From assembly GCF_000935025.1 (NCBI RefSeq), contig NZ_CP010836.1, positions 3,906,001-3,970,000 on the forward strand: 64,000 bases of DNA. Direction: 5' to 3'. The DNA comes from Sphingomonas hengshuiensis. GTDB lineage: Bacteria; Pseudomonadota; Alphaproteobacteria; Sphingomonadales; Sphingomonadaceae. The position numbers and the translations under genes are program-made. The notes under the pieces are model-generated. The model was not told the origin of the DNA and ran no database searches. It saw only the letters and a list, made by a program, of their open reading frames with translations. Shown piece by piece: positions 56,308 through 64,000 of this stretch (within the stretch, counting starts at the first letter, position 1; each line of letters begins with the position of its first letter).

Positions 56308-56780
56308 TCGTGTTTCACCTCGCGCGTGCCGACAATGGCGTGATCGGGCGCGACGGGGGCTTGCCGTGGCGGCTGCCCGCCGATTTGAAGCGATTCAAGG
56401 CACAGACCATGGGCAAGCCGATGGTGATGGGGCGCAAGACGTTCGAGAGCTTTCCCAGCCCGCTGCCGGGGCGGCGGCACATCGTGCTGACCCGCGACGC
56501 CGCATGGGCCGCGCCCGGCGCCGAAGTCGCGCATTCGCCCGAGGCGGCGATCGCGCTGGCGGGTGCGGGCGAGGTTGCGGTGATCGGCGGGGCGGAGGTC
56601 TTCGCGCTGTTCCTCGACCGCGCCGACCGCATCGAACTGACCGAAGTCCATGTCGAGGCCGAGGGCGACGCAAAGGTCCCGCGCTTCGGCCCCGAATGGC
56701 AGGAGACCGCGCGCGAGGATTATCCTGCGGAAGGGACGCACCCAGCCTATAGCTTCGTGACGCTGGAACGGAGCGCGTAA
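56304..56780 (+). CDS. folA: Dihydrofolate reductase
   Basis: A 158-residue enzyme reducing dihydrofolate, the product of ThyA, back to tetrahydrofolate with [26 protein letters not shown] holds the conserved catalytic region, [15 protein letters not shown] the NADPH site, and [18 protein letters not shown] the late glycine motif. Length is typical. It is translated in a coupled manner with thyA. Confidence 0.96.
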   Translation: MIVFHLARADNGVIGRDGGLPWRLPADLKRFKAQTMGKPMVMGRKTFESFPSPLPGRRHIVLTRDAAWAAPGAEVAHSPEAAIALAGAGEVAVIGGAEVFALFLDRADRIELTEVHVEAEGDAKVPRFGPEWQETAREDYPAEGTHPAYSFVTLERSA

Positions 56781-56809
56781 CGACCAGCGACATCAAGGGG
56801 AGAGGCAAG

Positions 56810-57979
56810 ATGCGCAAAGTCCTGTGGAGCGTGGCGGTACTGATCATCCTCGCCGCGATCGGGTTCTTCGGGATCGCCCCCGCCTGGGTGGAAAGCAGCA
56901 TGAACAAGGTGGTGGCGACGCCGCTGCCGCCGGTCTCGCCCCAGACGCGGGCGCTGCATGCCGGGCTCCAGATCGCCGACATGCACGGCGATACGCTGAT
57001 GTGGCGACGCAGCCTGCTCGACCGCGCCGGGCGGGGGCAGATCGACCTGCCCCGGATGATCGACGGCAATGTCGCGCTCCAGATCTTCTCGTCGGTGACC
57101 AAGACGCCGAAGGGCCAGAATTACGAGGCGAATGGCGCCGACAGCGACAATATCACGCTGCTGACCGTGGCGCAGCTCCAGCCGCCGCGTACCTGGGGCT
57201 CGCTGCTCCAGCGCTCGCTATGGCATGCGCAGAAGCTGGAGCGCGCCGCCGCGGGTTCGGGCGGGCAGTTGCGCGTGATCCGCACGCCCGCCGAGCTGGA
57301 CCGACTGCTCGCCGATCGCGCGCGCGGGGCGAAGGTCGTCGGGGGCATGCTGTCGATCGAGGGGCTCCAGGACATGGAGGGCGACCTCGCCAATCTCGAC
57401 CGGCTCTATGCCGCGGGGTTTCGCATGGCGGGGCTCGCGCATTTCTTCGACAATGACGTCGCGGGGTCGATGCACGGGTTGCAGAAAGGCGGGCTGACGC
57501 CGCTGGGGGTGCAGACGGTGCGGCGGATGGAGGCGATCGGGATGGTCGTCGACATCGCGCATTCGAGCCACGCCAGCGTCGCGCAGATACTGGCGATGGC
57601 GCGGCGCCCCGTCGTCTCCAGCCATGGCGGGGTGCAGGCGACGTGCAAGGTCAACCGCAACCTGACCGATGCCGAGATTCGCGGCGTCGCGAAGACCGGC
57701 GGCGTCGTCGGGATCGGCTATTGGGATGCGGCGATCTGTTCGACCGCGCCCGCCGCCGTCGCGGCGGCGGTGGCGCATGTCCGCGACCTGGTGGGGATCG
57801 ACCATGTCGGGCTGGGATCGGATTTCGACGGCGCGGTGACGACCGGGTTCGACAGCGCCGGGCTCGTCGCAGTGACGCAGGCGCTGGTGAACCGCGGCTT
57901 CACGCGCGGCGAGATCGCCAAGGTTATGGGCGGCAACGTGCTGCGCGTCCTGCGCGCGGGGATGGTGCCCGCGCGATAG
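56810..57979 (+). CDS. Membrane dipeptidase (peptidase M19 family)
   Basis: A 389-residue protein with one N-terminal span (residues ~5-22) and the M19 renal-dipeptidase fold. Metal ligands are in IADMHGDTLMWRR (HxD) and later His residues in VDIAHSSHASVAQIL and VVSSHGGVQATC. GVVGIGYWDAAIC and HVGLGSDFDGAVTTGF are family motifs. It should cleave L-D or D-L dipeptides outside the membrane. A small RBS AGGGGAGAGG precedes the ATG. It stands 29 bases after folA, and a strong hairpin follows. Confidence 0.88.
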   Translation: MRKVLWSVAVLIILAAIGFFGIAPAWVESSMNKVVATPLPPVSPQTRALHAGLQIADMHGDTLMWRRSLLDRAGRGQIDLPRMIDGNVALQIFSSVTKTPKGQNYEANGADSDNITLLTVAQLQPPRTWGSLLQRSLWHAQKLERAAAGSGGQLRVIRTPAELDRLLADRARGAKVVGGMLSIEGLQDMEGDLANLDRLYAAGFRMAGLAHFFDNDVAGSMHGLQKGGLTPLGVQTVRRMEAIGMVVDIAHSSHASVAQILAMARRPVVSSHGGVQATCKVNRNLTDAEIRGVAKTGGVVGIGYWDAAICSTAPAAVAAAVAHVRDLVGIDHVGLGSDFDGAVTTGFDSAGLVAVTQALVNRGFTRGEIAKVMGGNVLRVLRAGMVPAR

Positions 57980-58002
57980 GCAGTCGGTGCAGCGAAGCAT
58001 CC

Positions 58003-58033
58003 GACGACCCGGCGCCACGCGCGCCGGGTCGTC
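58003..58033. terminator. Bidirectional hairpin between convergent genes
   Basis: GACGACCCGGCG/CGCCGGGTCGTC, perfect 12-bp arms with a seven-base loop, lies between the dipeptidase stop (57979) and the cytochrome c stop (58039). No T run on either side; it probably serves both genes. Confidence 0.65.
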
Positions 58034-58038
58034 CCGGA

Positions 58039-58731
58039 TTAGTTGTTGCTCTTGGGCAGCCCGGCCTTTTCCTCGGCCTGGATCGCGGCCTGCGGGTCCT
58101 TGCCCGGCGTGCCTTCGCCCGGCGCCGCCTGATTCGACAGCTCGGCGGGGCTGCCGCCCTCGGCGACGTTCGCCTCGGCTTCGGTGCCGGCGGCATCCGC
58201 TGCAGGGGCGGCGGGGAGCGGCAGGTTCGAGCCCTGGCTGTTCAGATAGGCGATGACATTGGCGCGCGCCTGCGGATCGGCGATGCCGGCGAAGGTCATC
58301 TTGGTGCCCGGCGCATATTTGCGCGGCGAGGTCAGCCAGGCATCGAGCGCGTCGAACGTCCAGTTGCCCGGAACCGACTTGAGCGCGTCCGAATAGGCGA
58401 AGCCCGCGACATGGCCATGGGCCTTGCCGACCGAGTCATACAGATTCGGGCCGATGCCCGAGGGTCCACCCTGGGCGATCGAGTGGCACGCCGTGCACTG
58501 CTTGAACACTTCGGCGCCCTTGGCCGGGTCCGCCGCGGCGAGGCGCGTCGCGATCGGCGCGACTGCTGCCGCACCGCCGCCTTCGCCTGCGCTCTCAACG
58601 CCTTCGATCGCATAGCCCATCTTTTCGGGGCGTTCCGAATGGAAGATCATGCCGCTCGCGATCGACAGCCCGAGCGCCGCTACGCCGCCAGCAAGTGCCC
58701 AACCTGCAATCGTATTGAACCGATCGTCCAT
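58039..58731 (-). CDS. Membrane-anchored cytochrome c (class I)
   Basis: A 230-residue protein: an N-terminal uncleaved anchor (residues ~9-30), a linker rich in Gly/Ala, haem motif QCTACHS (Cys79, Cys82, His83) and the Met ligand in YAPGTKMTFAGIADP. This is the CycM-like arrangement that carries electrons between the bc1 complex and terminal oxidase. The last ~55 residues are an Ala/Glu-rich tail absent from standard CycM. It is divergent from pheA and convergent with the dipeptidase gene. Confidence 0.9.
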   Translation of the reverse strand: MDDRFNTIAGWALAGGVAALGLSIASGMIFHSERPEKMGYAIEGVESAGEGGGAAAVAPIATRLAAADPAKGAEVFKQCTACHSIAQGGPSGIGPNLYDSVGKAHGHVAGFAYSDALKSVPGNWTFDALDAWLTSPRKYAPGTKMTFAGIADPQARANVIAYLNSQGSNLPLPAAPAADAAGTEAEANVAEGGSPAELSNQAAPGEGTPGKDPQAAIQAEEKAGLPKSNN

Positions 58732-58831
58732 CGCATGCCCCTGAGATAAGTCGTCGATCCTTTAGAACCGGCTTTAGCACACCGCAAGCCGGGGTTGCTC
58801 CGCAGCGCGCGCACGGCTAGCCCGCGCGGCG

Positions 58832-59722
58832 ATGGAGAATTTCGCCGCCCCCGCCCGCCCGATCGTTGCCGACATGATTGCCAAGGCCGCCGCCGAGCCC
58901 GGTCAGGCAGTCGCTTTCCAAGGCGCGCCGGGCGCCAATTCGCATATTGCCGCGCTCGAAGCCTTTCCCGACGGGCTGCCGCTTCCCTGCTTTTCGTTCG
59001 AGGACGCGATCGAGGCGGTGCGGCTGGGCACCGCCGATTGCGCGATGATCCCGATCGAGAATTCGCTCCACGGCCGCGTCGCGGACATGCATTTCCTGCT
59101 CCCCGAATCGGGGCTGGCGATCACCGGCGAGCATTTCCTGCCGATCCGCTACGGCCTGATGGGCACGGGCACCGTCGATCAGGTGCGCGAGGCGATGAGC
59201 CACCCACAGGCGCTGGGCCAGTGCCGCCAGTGGCTGAAGGCGCATGGCATCGCGCCGCGCGCCTATCCCGATACCGCCGGCGCCGCAGCCGTGGTCGCCG
59301 AATTGGCCGACCCGGCCGTCGCGGCGCTCGCCCCGCCGGGGGCCGCCGCGCTCTATGGCCTGACGGTCTTTGCCGGCGACCTTGCCGATGCCGCGCACAA
59401 TATGACGCGCTTCGTGGTGCTGGCGCGCGGCCCCAATCCGCTGGCCGGGCCGGGGCCGTTCATGACGACCTTCATCTTCGAAGTGAAGAACGTCCCCGCC
59501 GCCTTGTACAAGGCGCTGGGCGGGTTCGCGACCAACGGCGTCAACATGACCAAGCTGGAAAGCTATCAGCGCGGCGGCAGCTTCGCGGCGACCGAATTCT
59601 ATGCCGATATCGTCGGCGCGCCGGGCGATCCTGCGGTGGACCGTGCGCTGGAGGAGCTGAAATTCCACACCAAATGGGTGCGCGTGCTCGGCACCTATCC
59701 CCAGGCGCGGGCGCGGCCCTGA
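58832..59722 (+). CDS. pheA: Prephenate dehydratase
   Basis: A 296-residue enzyme making phenylpyruvate from prephenate for phenylalanine. The catalytic domain covers the first ~190 residues (AVAFQGAPGANSHIAALEAF, ADCAMIPIENSLHGRVAD, YPDTAGAAAVVAELA with the catalytic Thr). The ACT domain (FKT-like MTTFIFEVKNVPAALYKALG) should bind Phe for feedback inhibition; the usual ESRP stretch reads ESYQRGGSF here, as in other alphaproteobacteria. No chorismate mutase domain is fused. A single-gene unit; the nudC stop is two bases away. Confidence 0.94.
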   Translation: MENFAAPARPIVADMIAKAAAEPGQAVAFQGAPGANSHIAALEAFPDGLPLPCFSFEDAIEAVRLGTADCAMIPIENSLHGRVADMHFLLPESGLAITGEHFLPIRYGLMGTGTVDQVREAMSHPQALGQCRQWLKAHGIAPRAYPDTAGAAAVVAELADPAVAALAPPGAAALYGLTVFAGDLADAAHNMTRFVVLARGPNPLAGPGPFMTTFIFEVKNVPAALYKALGGFATNGVNMTKLESYQRGGSFAATEFYADIVGAPGDPAVDRALEELKFHTKWVRVLGTYPQARARP

Positions 59723-59723
59723 A

Positions 59724-60596
59724 CTAGGTCCCCTGCTCGTACCACGCCGTCAGCAGCGTATGGGCGATGGCATAGGTCGGGGGCGCAACGAACGGCGCGG
59801 CGGGATCGCAGGCGAGCGCCAGCCCGACTTCGTCGCGGGTGAACCAGCGGGCGTCCTCCAGCTCATGGACGTCGATCGTGATCGCATCGTCCAGCGCATC
59901 CGCGACGCAGGCGAGCATCAACGACGAGGGGAAGGGCCAGGGCTGGCTGGCGACATAGCGTACGGCGCCGGTGGGCACGCCCGATTCCTCGGCGATCTCG
60001 CGCCGCACTGCGTCCTCGATCGATTCGCCGACTTCCAGGAACCCCGCCAGCGCCGAATAGCGCCCCGGCGGCCAGGCGGGCTGGCGCCCCAGCAGCACCT
60101 GCCCGCGAAACTCGGCCAGCATGATCACCACCGGATCGACGCGCGGGAAATGCTCGGCGTGGCAATTGGGGCAGGTCCGGCCCCAGCCTGCGCGGAACAT
60201 TTCGGTGGGGGTCCCGCAGACGGCGCAATAGCCATGGCGCGCATGCCAGTCGACCAGGCTGCGCGCCGCGGCATAGAGCGCGGCGTCGGCGGGCTGAAAC
60301 CGGTCGAGCATCGCGAACAGCGCGGGCGATCGTCCGCCCGGCGCCGTCATCCCGCGTGGCAAGGCATTGGCGAACAGCGGCACCTCGCCATCGAAGCCGA
60401 GGAACAGCCGCTCGCCCTCGATCGTGTCGAGCCCGGTCCAGCCCAGCCGCCCCTCGCCGTCCAGCTCGGGATCGAGCCCGTGCAGGATCAGCAGCCGCGC
60501 ACGCGGATCGTCCAGCGCCGCCTGGAGCAGCGCAGGCTCGTGCCGCACGCGGTCCGCCCGGTCGATCGTGCCGCCGGTAAAGCCCGGTGCCCTCAT
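59724..60596 (-). CDS. nudC: NADH pyrophosphatase / RNA deNADding enzyme
   Basis: A 290-residue Nudix hydrolase. Four zinc-binding cysteines are in CAVCGTPTEMF and RTCPNCHAEHFP. The Nudix box is GFLEVGESIEDAVRREIAEES, and SQPWPFPSSLM is the NudC-specific motif that recognises NAD. It cuts NADH and removes NAD caps from RNA 5' ends. The N-terminal domain has a family-typical fold. It overlaps the start region of the beta-lactamase-fold gene downstream by four bases (ATGA at 60593-60596), so the set 62916-59724 on the minus strand is one run of genes, nudC being last. Confidence 0.93.
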   Translation of the reverse strand: MRAPGFTGGTIDRADRVRHEPALLQAALDDPRARLLILHGLDPELDGEGRLGWTGLDTIEGERLFLGFDGEVPLFANALPRGMTAPGGRSPALFAMLDRFQPADAALYAAARSLVDWHARHGYCAVCGTPTEMFRAGWGRTCPNCHAEHFPRVDPVVIMLAEFRGQVLLGRQPAWPPGRYSALAGFLEVGESIEDAVRREIAEESGVPTGAVRYVASQPWPFPSSLMLACVADALDDAITIDVHELEDARWFTRDEVGLALACDPAAPFVAPPTYAIAHTLLTAWYEQGT

Positions 60597-61864
60597 CGGG
60601 CGAGGTCGGCGTAGATCGCCCTGGTCAGGTCGGGCCGCAATTCGGTGTCCCCGAACAGGTTGATCATCGCAGTCACGCGCAGCTTGTGCACGGGATCGAC
60701 GAACGCGATCGTCCCCGCCGCGCCGCCCCAGCCATAGGTGCCCTTGCCCGGCCCGCCAGCGCGATCGGCAAGATACACCGAGCCGCCCGCGCCGAACCCC
60801 ATCGGAACCCCGCTCTTCGCCATTTCGTCGAGCAGCGTCTTGTCGACGCCCGCGGGCAGCAGGTCCGACATCGCCAGCCGCACCGTCTCGGGCTTCAGGA
60901 TGCGGACGCCGTCGAGCTGCCCCTCGTTCACCAGCATGTGGAGGAAGCGGTCATAGTCGCGCGCCGACATCACCAGCCCGGCGCCGCCATAGGGGAAGCT
61001 GGGCGGCTGGAGCCACAGCGAGGTCGCGCCGGGATCGGCGGGCAGCCGGTTCGCGCCGACGCGGGCATAGTTGGTGGCGAGGATGCCGGCCTTGTCGGCA
61101 GGGACCGTCCAATAGCTCGACTGCATCTTGAGCGGGGCGAAGATGCGCGTGTTCACGAACTGGTCGAGCGGCATCCCCGACGCGACTTCGATCACCCGGC
61201 CGAGCAAGTCGAGGCTGATCGAATAGCTCCATTTGGCGCCCGGCTCGGCGATCAGCGGCAGCGTCGCGAGCCGATTCGCAAATTCCTCGAGCGAGGCGGG
61301 GCGCAGCGGGCGCATGCTCGCCTCCATCTGGACGTTCACCGCGGCGGGATTGATCCCCAGCCGGTTATATTCGTCGAGCAACGGCCCCTTGGTGATGATG
61401 TTATAGCCCAGCCCCGCAGTATGGGTCAGCAGGTTGCGCACCGTGATCGGGCGCGTTGCGGGGCGGCTGGTCAAGTCCTTGGCCGGGTCGACCAGGACCT
61501 TCATGTCCTTGAACGCCGGGATGAAGTCGCTGATCGGCTGGTCGAGCTTGAGCTTGCCTTCCTCCACCAGGATCATCGCGGCGATGCCGGTGATCGGCTT
61601 GGTCATCGAATAGACGCGCCACAGGCTGTCGGCATCGGCGCGCGGCGCAGTCGGCTCGGCGGCGATCCGGCCTTCCGCCACGACCATCGGCGCGGCGTCA
61701 CCCACCCCGGTGACGACGACGATGCCGGGGACAGTGCCGTCGGCGACATAGCGCTGGGCGACGGCCTGTGCCCCGCTGGCGGGCGCCGGTGCGGTCTGGC
61801 TCCAGCCCGGCGATGCCGCCAGCAGCGCGATCCCCGCAACGCCCAACCCGAACCGATTCAGCAT
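60593..61864 (-). CDS. Exported serine hydrolase, beta-lactamase family (class C fold)
   Basis: A 423-residue protein with a signal peptide (residues 1-22, ending GWSQ). The nucleophile motif is VYSMTKPITG (SxxK), the second motif KWSYSISLDLLG (YxS), and a third GTYGWGGAAGT stands near the C-terminus. This is the beta-lactamase/DD-peptidase/esterase EstB family; true antibiotic hydrolysis cannot be inferred. It overlaps mutY upstream by seven bases (61858-61864), and its stop overlaps the nudC start. Confidence 0.85.
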   Translation of the reverse strand: MLNRFGLGVAGIALLAASPGWSQTAPAPASGAQAVAQRYVADGTVPGIVVVTGVGDAAPMVVAEGRIAAEPTAPRADADSLWRVYSMTKPITGIAAMILVEEGKLKLDQPISDFIPAFKDMKVLVDPAKDLTSRPATRPITVRNLLTHTAGLGYNIITKGPLLDEYNRLGINPAAVNVQMEASMRPLRPASLEEFANRLATLPLIAEPGAKWSYSISLDLLGRVIEVASGMPLDQFVNTRIFAPLKMQSSYWTVPADKAGILATNYARVGANRLPADPGATSLWLQPPSFPYGGAGLVMSARDYDRFLHMLVNEGQLDGVRILKPETVRLAMSDLLPAGVDKTLLDEMAKSGVPMGFGAGGSVYLADRAGGPGKGTYGWGGAAGTIAFVDPVHKLRVTAMINLFGDTELRPDLTRAIYADLAR

Positions 61865-62916
61865 GACACTCTCCCGAAAACGCGCGCCGCCTTGGCGAAA
61901 ACCGTCGGCAGCCCGGCGGACTCGATCGCATCGACCGGCCACCATTCGCCATCGGCGCCAAAATGCGCTGGGTCTGAATGCTCCGGGATCGTGACAGTCG
62001 CAAGCGTCACGTCGAGGGTGAAATGGGTGAAGCCGTGGCTGACCGTATCGGCCAGCAACTGCCAGTCGCCCGCGACGGGCGCGTCCGCCAGCCCCGGCGG
62101 CGCATCGCTCCACGGACCCGTAGGAAGCGCGCGCATGCCCCCCAGCAGCCCCTTGTCCGGACGACGGACGAGCAGCACCTCGACCCCGCGCCGAACCCAG
62201 AACATCGTGCCATAGCGCTGGGGCTTGGGCGCCTTCTTCGCCTTGACCGGAAACGCCTCGGGCGCGCCGGTGGCGAAGCCGTCGCAGTCGGGTCGCAGCG
62301 GGCAGAGCAGGCAACGCGGCGCGCGGGCGGTGCAGATGCCCGAACCGAGGTCCATCATCGCCTGCGCGAAATCGCCGGCGCGGGCATCCGGCGTGATCGT
62401 GTCGGTCAGCGCGCGGATGCGGGGCCGTGCGCCGGGCAGCGGCTCTGCGAGCGCGAACAGCCGCGTCACCACGCGCTCGACATTGGCATCGACCACCACG
62501 GCGCGCTGCCCGAACGCGATCGCCGCGATCGCGGCCCCTGTATACGCCCCGATCCCGCGCAGCTTGAGCAGTTCCGCCTCGGTCTCCGGCAGCCGGCCCA
62601 GCGCCGCGACTTCGCGGGCGCAGGCGAGCAGGTTGCGCGCGCGGGCATAATAGCCAAGCCCCGCCCAGGCGGCCATGACATCGGCATCGTCCGCCGCCGC
62701 CAGCGCCGCGAAACTGGGCCAGCGCGTCGTGAATGTCTCGAAATAGGGGATGACGCTCGCGACCTGGGTCTGCTGGAGCATCACCTCGGACAGCCAGACG
62801 CGATAGGGGTCGGGCGCATTGGCTCCGGGCGCCGCGCGCCAGGGCAGCACGCGCGCATGGGCATCATACCAATGGAGCAGCGGCGCAGCGATTGCGCGAG
62901 GGGCGTTGTCGGGCAC
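61858..62916 (-). CDS. mutY: A/G-specific adenine glycosylase
   Basis: A 352-residue repair enzyme removing A opposite 8-oxo-G. WLSEVMLQQTQVASVIPYF near residue 50, the helix-hairpin-helix LLKLRGIGAYTGAAIAAIAFG and VDANVERVVTR with the catalytic Asp are present. The iron-sulfur cluster cysteines CTARAPRCLLCPLRPDC (C-x6-C-x2-C-x5-C) are near 195-211. The C-terminal domain is Nudix-like and recognises 8-oxo-G. The GTG at 62916 is taken because upstream in-frame codons overlap the divergent gene's promoter; support is modest. It is divergent from the DciA-like gene. Confidence 0.93.
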   Translation of the reverse strand: MPDNAPRAIAAPLLHWYDAHARVLPWRAAPGANAPDPYRVWLSEVMLQQTQVASVIPYFETFTTRWPSFAALAAADDADVMAAWAGLGYYARARNLLACAREVAALGRLPETEAELLKLRGIGAYTGAAIAAIAFGQRAVVVDANVERVVTRLFALAEPLPGARPRIRALTDTITPDARAGDFAQAMMDLGSGICTARAPRCLLCPLRPDCDGFATGAPEAFPVKAKKAPKPQRYGTMFWVRRGVEVLLVRRPDKGLLGGMRALPTGPWSDAPPGLADAPVAGDWQLLADTVSHGFTHFTLDVTLATVTIPEHSDPAHFGADGEWWPVDAIESAGLPTVFAKAARVFGRVSC

Positions 62917-62944
62917 GCCCCGCCTATGGCATGGACTGCACGCA

Positions 62945-63478
62945 ATGACGAAGCCCCCCCGTGCCACCACGCGCCAGCCCAAGCCCGAAGCGCCGCGATC
63001 GAACCGTGCGCGCGCGGTGTCCGAGCTGTTGCCCGATGTCGGGCGGGCGGCGTTCCGCAAGTTCGGCTTCGTCCAGCACGCGATCGTCAGCCGCTGGAGC
63101 GAGATCGTCGGCGAACGCTATGCCCGCGTCTCGGTCCCCGAATCGATTCGCTTCCCCGTCGGCAAGCGCGCCGAGGGCGTGCTGAGCCTGATGGTGTCGG
63201 GCGCGCATGCCCCGATGATGCAGCATATCGCGCCCGAGATCGTCGAGCGCGTCAACCGCTTCTTCGGCTATACCGCCGTCGCCCGCCTCGCGATCCGCCA
63301 CGGCGAAGTGAAGCGCGTCGAGAAGCGCGCGGCGCCGCCCAGCCTCAAGCCGCTGAGCCCCGCAATGGGCGACAGCCTGCGCGGGATCGCCGACCCCGAG
63401 CTGAAGGCCGTGCTCGAGGCGCTGGCGGCGGGCGTAGCGGCGAGCGACGAGAAGCTTCCTTTGGGACGAATCGACTGA
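62945..63478 (+). CDS. DUF721/DciA-family protein
   Basis: A 177-residue protein with the DUF721 core (VQHAIVSRWSEIVGERYARV, then GVLSLMVSGAHAPMMQHIAP and EIVERVNRFFGY). DciA of this family loads or recruits the replicative helicase DnaB in many bacteria that lack DnaC. The N-terminus is a basic, probably disordered tail. Its stop overlaps the next start (TGATG at 63476-63480), so it is translationally coupled to the DsbA-like gene. mutY is divergent 28 bases away. Confidence 0.82.
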   Translation: MTKPPRATTRQPKPEAPRSNRARAVSELLPDVGRAAFRKFGFVQHAIVSRWSEIVGERYARVSVPESIRFPVGKRAEGVLSLMVSGAHAPMMQHIAPEIVERVNRFFGYTAVARLAIRHGEVKRVEKRAAPPSLKPLSPAMGDSLRGIADPELKAVLEALAAGVAASDEKLPLGRID

Positions 63479-64000
63479 TGCGCCATTTGCTTGCCGCCGC
63501 CGCCGCCCTGTTGCTCGCAACCGGCGCCACACCCGCGCCCGCCGTCCAGAAAAAGGCGGCACCCGCCAATTGGCTGACGGTGATCGTCAAGACCCCCGCG
63601 GGCGGCTTTCGCCAGGGTAATCCCGATGCGCCGGTGAAGCTGGTCGAATATGGCTCGCGCACCTGCCCCACCTGTGGCCGCTTCGCCGCCGAGGGCATGA
63701 AGCCGCTGCGCGACCAATATATCGCGACGGGCAAGGTCAGCTACGAATATCGCGATTATCTGGTCCATGGCGGGCCCGATCTGGCGCTGGCGATCCTCAA
63801 CCAGTGTGTTCCGACGGCGCGGTTCTTCGACACGCTCGACGCGATCTATGCCAGCCAGCCGATGTTCGCGGACCGCGTCGAGGCGCTGGTCCATGACACC
63901 CCTGCCGAAGCCGAGAAGATGCAGAACTTGCCCGCCCCGCAGGCGGCGTTGCGCTTTGCCGAATCGCTCGGCTTCCTCAAATTCATGGCGGCCCGCGGGC
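63478..64000 (+). CDS. DsbA-family thiol oxidoreductase, runs past the window end
   Basis: The first ~174 residues are visible. A signal peptide (about residues 1-20) is followed by a basic stretch and a thioredoxin-fold start, PVKLVEYGSRTCPTCGRFAA, with active-site CPTC at residues 63-66. It is a second DsbA-like protein besides that at 43613, with a different dipeptide between the cysteines (PT against GY), suggesting different redox potential and substrates. Its TGATG overlap with the DciA-like gene is plain. The C-terminal part, including the cis-Pro, lies outside the window. Confidence 0.85.
   Translation, partial: MRHLLAAAAALLLATGATPAPAVQKKAAPANWLTVIVKTPAGGFRQGNPDAPVKLVEYGSRTCPTCGRFAAEGMKPLRDQYIATGKVSYEYRDYLVHGGPDLALAILNQCVPTARFFDTLDAIYASQPMFADRVEALVHDTPAEAEKMQNLPAPQAALRFAESLGFLKFMAARG

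Overview
The window looks like a contiguous piece of chromosome from a high-GC alphaproteobacterium, most likely Sphingomonadaceae (Sphingomonas-like). The evidence is the RNase E with an acidic insertion in its S1 domain, a Coq4-family gene near dnaN/recF/gyrB, many ATGA-type stop/start overlaps, and general-stress (EcfG-type) promoter sequences. No phage, transposase, plasmid, CRISPR, rRNA or tRNA gene was recognised. Gene density is high and almost every gene is complete; only the last one (63478 onward) runs off the window.

Layout. 1-3.3 kb: a GT-C-like membrane protein overlapping an FAD amine-oxidoreductase/UDP-galactopyranose-mutase-like protein. 3.4-15.8 kb: argG, cfa, a molybdopterin oxidoreductase/cytochrome b pair, a flavin reductase, a TauE-type permease, rlmN with a NYN-domain nuclease, a Thr-Pro repeat exported protein, an NmrA-like protein with a divergent LysR regulator, a histidine phosphatase and an outer-membrane barrel protein. 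15.9-22.5 kb: dnaN, coq4, a lipoprotein, recF and gyrB, an expanded remnant of the dnaN-recF-gyrB cluster without dnaA. 22.6-36.4 kb: hom, a 2OG-Fe(II) oxygenase, an MFS pump, two genes behind EcfG-type promoters (a very acidic small protein and a lipoprotein ending in a MliC-like domain), an orphan exbD, ppc, glpX, a CPBP protease and a CocE/NonD hydrolase. 36.5-41.8 kb: an operon for oxidative, non-phosphorylated L-fucose-type sugar catabolism (aldose dehydrogenase, lactonase, two-gene UxaA-type dehydratase, FAH-type hydrolase) with a divergent IclR regulator. 41.8-54.2 kb: ABC-2 exporter, DsbA-like protein plus BepA-like M48 protease, rne, then amidase, PBP1A and prfB. 54.2-64 kb: a lipoprotein methyltransferase-like protein, a short RadC-like protein, thyA-folA, an M19 dipeptidase, cytochrome c, pheA, nudC, a beta-lactamase-fold hydrolase, mutY, a DciA/DUF721 protein and a second DsbA-like protein.

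The most unusual non-coding feature is a family of three intergenic elements of about 145-200 bp (3391-3536, 19761-19960, 24274-24419). Each has a very long near-perfect inverted repeat with a conserved loop beginning TAGAATA, flanked by small hairpins and GTTTGGAAA-like ends. Each begins within about 1-6 bases of the stop codon of the neighbouring gene. One copy carries a nested hairpin in one arm, and the loop orientation relative to the flanks differs between copies. This looks like a dispersed palindromic repeat family that either moves or inverts its core. I could not search any database, so its novelty is unproven.
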